11,575 nt of DNA, taken from assembly GCA_027600665.1 (NCBI GenBank), contig JADGJL010000962.1:1-11575 (forward strand). The letters are read 5' to 3'. Below are positions 8,498-11,575 of this stretch, piece by piece (position 1 is the first letter of the stretch; every line of letters begins with the position of its first letter). Origin of the DNA: Irineochytrium annulatum (lineage: Eukaryota; Chytridiomycota; Chytridiomycetes; Chytridiales; Chytridiaceae). The notes beneath the pieces are model-generated. The model saw only the letters and a list, made by a program, of their open reading frames with translations, was not told where the DNA came from and made no database searches. Made by a program: the position numbers and the translations under genes.

Positions 8498-9523
8498 AAA
8501 GCGGCGTTGTTATGCGTGTAACGGTGATCCGTCGTCAGTTGATGGCTCCGAAAAGGACTTCGGGATTGAGGCTGCGGGCAAGGCAGTCTCAGGGCAGGCT
8601 CCCAAAACTTTAAAGCCGCCTAATATAAACCGCGTGTTCAACGTATCATTAGTCTTACGACATCGAGAATTATGTGTATAACGTTGTTTTACCTTTTTTC
8701 TGCTGTGATCAGGGACACTGGAGCTTCCTGAACGCCTACGGGACTGTCACTGATTTCCTGCTTCGAGGATCACGCAGTTGCAGTGAAGAATGGAGATCAC
8801 AAAACTCTGCGCTATCACTCCTAAGTTATACCATTCTATGCTAAGGACGAAAAAATACGGGCGGGAAACCGATTTTGGCTGCGTGGCTGCTGTATTGGAG
8901 GGTTTGTTTCTATACAAAGGGCATTGCGCTTGCGCATATAAAATTTATAAAAGGAACGAAGGCAGGGGAGCACACAATTAAGCGGGAGTATCCCGTGTCT
9001 TAACACCTTAAATCAAGTGGGAAACGTTAACGAAGGAAGAACCTCGACTCAAAAGGATACGGGTGTAGTTGAGGCCCGACTAATAAATAGTAACGTAAAT
9101 TGGCGACCGTCTCGACAATAAATTACGTGTTATGAATAAGCTTGGAAAGAAACAGCGAAGTTGGGAGGGACCTAATCGCCGTCACAACAACGAACAGAGT
9201 GGTAAGTTTGTCGGGATAGGATTAAGCTAACGAGTGGGATTGAAGAGAGGACGGCAAAATTACATTATGTTGACGCGGAGGGAGAAGAATTTGTATCGAG
9301 GATGCAGCACAGTAAGGAGGATACGATTTAAATTTACAGGAGGAGAAATCCTCCGGTGCTAGGTGTAGAATAATAAACTGCAAGGGACATGGCAATGAAG
9401 GAGAGTGTGGGATATGTTACGAAAAGAAAAGGATATTAGTGCATTATAGAACAGAGCTATAGGTTAACATAAAATAGAAGTGTAGACGGTGATGTATCCA
9501 CATCACAAAGTATGGGAATCACC
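8498..9523. other. A+T-rich convergent intergenic region
   Basis: About 1 kb between two convergent stop codons. It is visibly more A+T-rich than the flanking genes and contains several AATAAA/AATAAT-type strings (around 9080-9084, 9117-9122 and 9370-9376) on the plus strand. The only open frames are short and unconvincing. It probably holds both 3' UTRs. I found no RNA gene or repeat by eye. Confidence 0.5.
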
Positions 9524-10951
9524 TCATCTTAACCGCATCAACAACGGCGACGACGCGAAGGTATCACCCAAACCGCTCGGCCTCCTCAACAACCCATCCC
9601 CGGCAAACACAGTCTCGCTCCTCTCCTCCCCCACCGCCTCCTTCTCGTTCCTCTCCTTCCTTCTCCTCTGGCCCTCCTCCCACATGCCCACAAGCAGTTC
9701 CACTTGCCGTTCAACCACAAGATCCCTTGTCGTCACCCGGAACGAAACCGGCACGTCCGCGCACCGCAGCCTCTCCCTCCTAGCGTCGCTCACGGGCCGC
9801 TTCCACTCCCCCGTCGCCCCATCCTCCTTATTGGCGCGCATAAGCGCCAACGCCTCACCCCGCGCCAGCTCACGGTCGATTATGCCGCGACGGGTCCGCG
9901 CGCGCTGCTGCGCCTCATCGAGCTCGACGGGTGCGGCCAAGATGGCGTCGAGCTCGGCGCAGGCGGCAATGGCGGCGGGGGTCATGGACGAGGCGTCGTG
10001 GACCGTGTGGAACGCAGACACATCGAGAGGGTTACGGGCACAAGTGATGGAAGAAGAGGGGAGGAATGCAAGAGCCGTGCTAGGCGTATTGGCGGGCGCG
10101 GTGTCGGACGGGAGATTTTCCTGCTCGAGGGCGGAGCTGGCCCCCGATGCCGCGTCCAAGTCCACAACAACGGACTCGCCCGAGGGTGGGTCGCGGTGGA
10201 GGATGCCGTGCACGTCGGCCGAGGGAAACGGGGTGATGGTCGGAGTTGGGTATGGGACAGGGTCAGATATTGCGGAGGTTTCCGAGCCATCGCTCGTCAC
10301 CTCGACGCCGCGTGCGTCCACGTGGATGGCATCAGTCACGTCGGCACCCTCCCTCTCCTGCATCTTCGGCTCGTTCATTGGCGCCGTGACAGGCTCGATG
10401 GGTCTGAACACCAACGGTTGAAAGGCGTAGGGGTCGCTGTCGTCACCATGTCGGGCGGGTGATGTCTCCGGGATAGATGGGCGCGAGCGCGAGGAGGAAG
10501 CCGATGCGACGTAAGGATTCGGGGGCGAGGCGGATGCGATAGGTTGGAATGCGCCGATCGACATGGGCTCCGGGAGGGATGCCGGCGGGACTGTGAAGTG
10601 GAGACGGCGCTTCTTGTTGTCGGGACCTGTAGGTTGAAGGAAGGGCAGGTAAAATATCGGAGTCACGGAAGAAGAAGTGGTGGAAAATCGCGTTCGGACT
10701 GCTGCGAGTGCGAGGGCCCGAACGAAGCGCGGCGCGAAGGGATGATCGATAAGAGAAGGAGAAAGCAACCCACGATTCGGGTCATCCTCCGTGGACGAAT
10801 GATCCCTCGCCGCGGCGTCGGCAGGCTGCAAGTCGTCCGTCGAGACCTGATGCTGCGGACCCAAGGGGTCTTCCCCGTCGGCACCGAGGGCGACCGAGAT
10901 CGATCGCTTCCTCGACGGCCTCGACGGGGTGATGGCTGTAGGGTGGAGCAT
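9524..10951 (-). CDS. Low-complexity basic protein of unknown function, possibly nuclear
   Basis: A continuous open frame of 475 codons from ATG 10951-10949 to TGA 9526-9524. The frame stays open upstream to an ATG at 11122, but that part reads like 5' UTR. The N-terminus has a SRKRS cluster and, further in, NKKRRLHF, both resembling nuclear localisation signals. The middle is Ser/Pro/Ala-rich and probably disordered. Residues from about Ala325 to the C-terminus form a charged helical section (ELDEAQQRARTRR, then RRRKERNEKE). No domain is recognised. The minus strand is preferred over the overlapping plus-strand frame because it is longer, GC-rich in third positions and less Ser-skewed. A 147-nt in-frame segment (10627-10773) may be an intron. 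The downstream neighbour is convergent. Confidence 0.62.
   Translation of the reverse strand: MLHPTAITPSRPSRKRSISVALGADGEDPLGPQHQVSTDDLQPADAAARDHSSTEDDPNRGLLSPSLIDHPFAPRFVRALALAAVRTRFSTTSSSVTPIFYLPFLQPTGPDNKKRRLHFTVPPASLPEPMSIGAFQPIASASPPNPYVASASSSRSRPSIPETSPARHGDDSDPYAFQPLVFRPIEPVTAPMNEPKMQEREGADVTDAIHVDARGVEVTSDGSETSAISDPVPYPTPTITPFPSADVHGILHRDPPSGESVVVDLDAASGASSALEQENLPSDTAPANTPSTALAFLPSSSITCARNPLDVSAFHTVHDASSMTPAAIAACAELDAILAAPVELDEAQQRARTRRGIIDRELARGEALALMRANKEDGATGEWKRPVSDARRERLRCADVPVSFRVTTRDLVVERQVELLVGMWEEGQRRRKERNEKEAVGEERSETVFAGDGLLRRPSGLGDTFASSPLLMRLR
10627..10773 (-). other. Possible intron inside the minus-strand gene
   Basis: Reading on the minus strand, it begins GTGGGT and ends with a pyrimidine-rich tract and CAACCTACAG. 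There is a TGAC branch-like site about 40 nt before the end. It is 147 nt, divisible by three and stop-free, so the gene stays open either way. Removing it would join DDPNR to PDNKKRR. The acceptor is convincing and the donor moderate. It is longer than every other intron here. Confidence 0.4.
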
Positions 10952-11122
10952 CGTCGTCCGCGGGAGGGGCCGGCTGAGATGTTGCGTTTGGTGGATGAGG
11001 TTGTGGGGCGACGATGAAGAACGGAAGAGTCCGAACCTCGTTTCCTCGCCGTCCTTTAGCAATATCGCATAACACCACCTTCTCAGACGAGCTTTAGCAA
11101 TCTCTTGCATTCTCCAACGCAT

Positions 11123-11420
11123 GTTGTCTTCTTCCTTTCCTGGGTTTCCAGGTCAAAGAAGAGAAGGTGCACGTTAGGTGCCAGGTGGGTAGTTCCTTTG
11201 TCGAACAGGACACGCCGAATTTATACAAAAAAGGAATTGCATAATTGAAATCATTACGCCAAAAAGAAGGTTATTAAGACACGCTGTGAACTCAAGCCCG
11301 AGTGGAATCGCGCTCGTTTCGGACGCATTTGTCTGTTCAGCAACACCCTTGCCTTCAACCCTTTGCAACACCTTATGTATTCGAATCTGATCCCACGACC
11401 GGGCTCTCTTTTGTCCCGTC
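11123..11420. other. Divergent intergenic / promoter region
   Basis: Separates the minus-strand gene and its likely 5' UTR from the secreted-protein gene. The middle (about 11215-11280) is A+T-rich and the rest mixed. No clear TATA box or repeat is evident, and I assign no specific site. Confidence 0.4.
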
Positions 11421-11575
11421 ATGACGAACCCCCTCGGCCTCCTCGCTCTAGGTGCCTCGCTCCTCCTGGCCCCGGTCGCCGCTCAGGTCTGTCCCGTCGT
11501 CGTCACCTGCCTCCTGCGCTAGCAAGTCTGACCTTTCCTATGCTCCACAGATAAAGGCCGACATTCCCCCTATGC
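11421..11575 (+). CDS. Secreted protein, 5' end only
   Basis: ATG at 11421 opens a 22-codon first exon (11421-11486) that encodes a classic signal peptide: MTNP, a Leu/Ala-rich core (GLLALGASLLLAP), then VAAQ, with cleavage likely after Ala-Ala. The exon ends CAG|GTCTGT. The 64-nt intron (11487-11550) has a TCTGAC branch-like site and a CTCCACAG acceptor. The next exon continues in frame as IKADIPPM to the edge. Without splicing the frame stops at 11520-11522 after 33 codons. The mature protein lies outside the window, so its function is unknown. Confidence 0.6.

Noticed and set aside
8457..8681. Alternative 3' end of the membrane-protein gene in another frame
   Set aside because: The main frame has a clean stop at 8495-8497 and no splice donor leads into this frame.
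8790..8981. Open frame of 63 codons in the convergent gap
   Set aside because: Short, A+T-rich and featureless; expected by chance.
9489..10421. Plus-strand open frame of 310 codons
   Set aside because: Ser-rich antisense shadow of the longer minus-strand gene, whose codon pattern is more gene-like.

Overview
The window looks like nuclear DNA of a zoosporic, early-diverging fungus, most likely a chytrid. The evidence is gene architecture: multi-exon genes with very short introns (mostly 40-70 nt) carrying GT-AG ends and CTAAC/CTAAT-like branch points, GC-rich coding DNA, tight head-to-head spacing, and a soluble (type 10-like) adenylyl cyclase, a family absent from the well-studied yeasts. 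I see no bacterial operons, RNA genes, transposons or CRISPR arrays. The lineage call is inference.

Layout. (1) Positions 1-557, minus strand: the 5' part of a gene running off the left edge. Joining two exons gives a convincing SH3 domain. (2) Positions 607-5828, plus strand: the main gene. It looks riddled with stops and frameshifts, but 15 short introns join 16 exons into one exact reading frame of 4500 nt (1499 residues): two tandem class III cyclase domains, a STAND/AAA-type ATPase and a long helical C-terminal region, the plan of animal soluble adenylyl cyclase. Two introns are GC-AG, and the frame demands them. (3) Positions 5829-6567: no gene seen. (4) Positions 6568-8497, plus strand: nine exons (one of only 17 nt) giving a 488-residue protein with about ten membrane segments, of no family I recognise. 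(5) Positions 8498-9523: A+T-rich gap between convergent genes. (6) Positions 9524-10951, minus strand: GC-rich gene for a low-complexity, basic, possibly nuclear protein of unknown function. (7) Positions 11123-11420: divergent intergenic region. (8) Positions 11421-11575, plus strand: the start of a secreted-protein gene, with a signal peptide and a first intron, cut by the right edge.

Nothing shows that the genes act together. The best functional prediction is that the cyclase makes cAMP in the cytosol. The most notable points are its reconstruction, its altered active-site residues, the two frame-forced GC-AG introns and the unrecognised ten-helix membrane protein.
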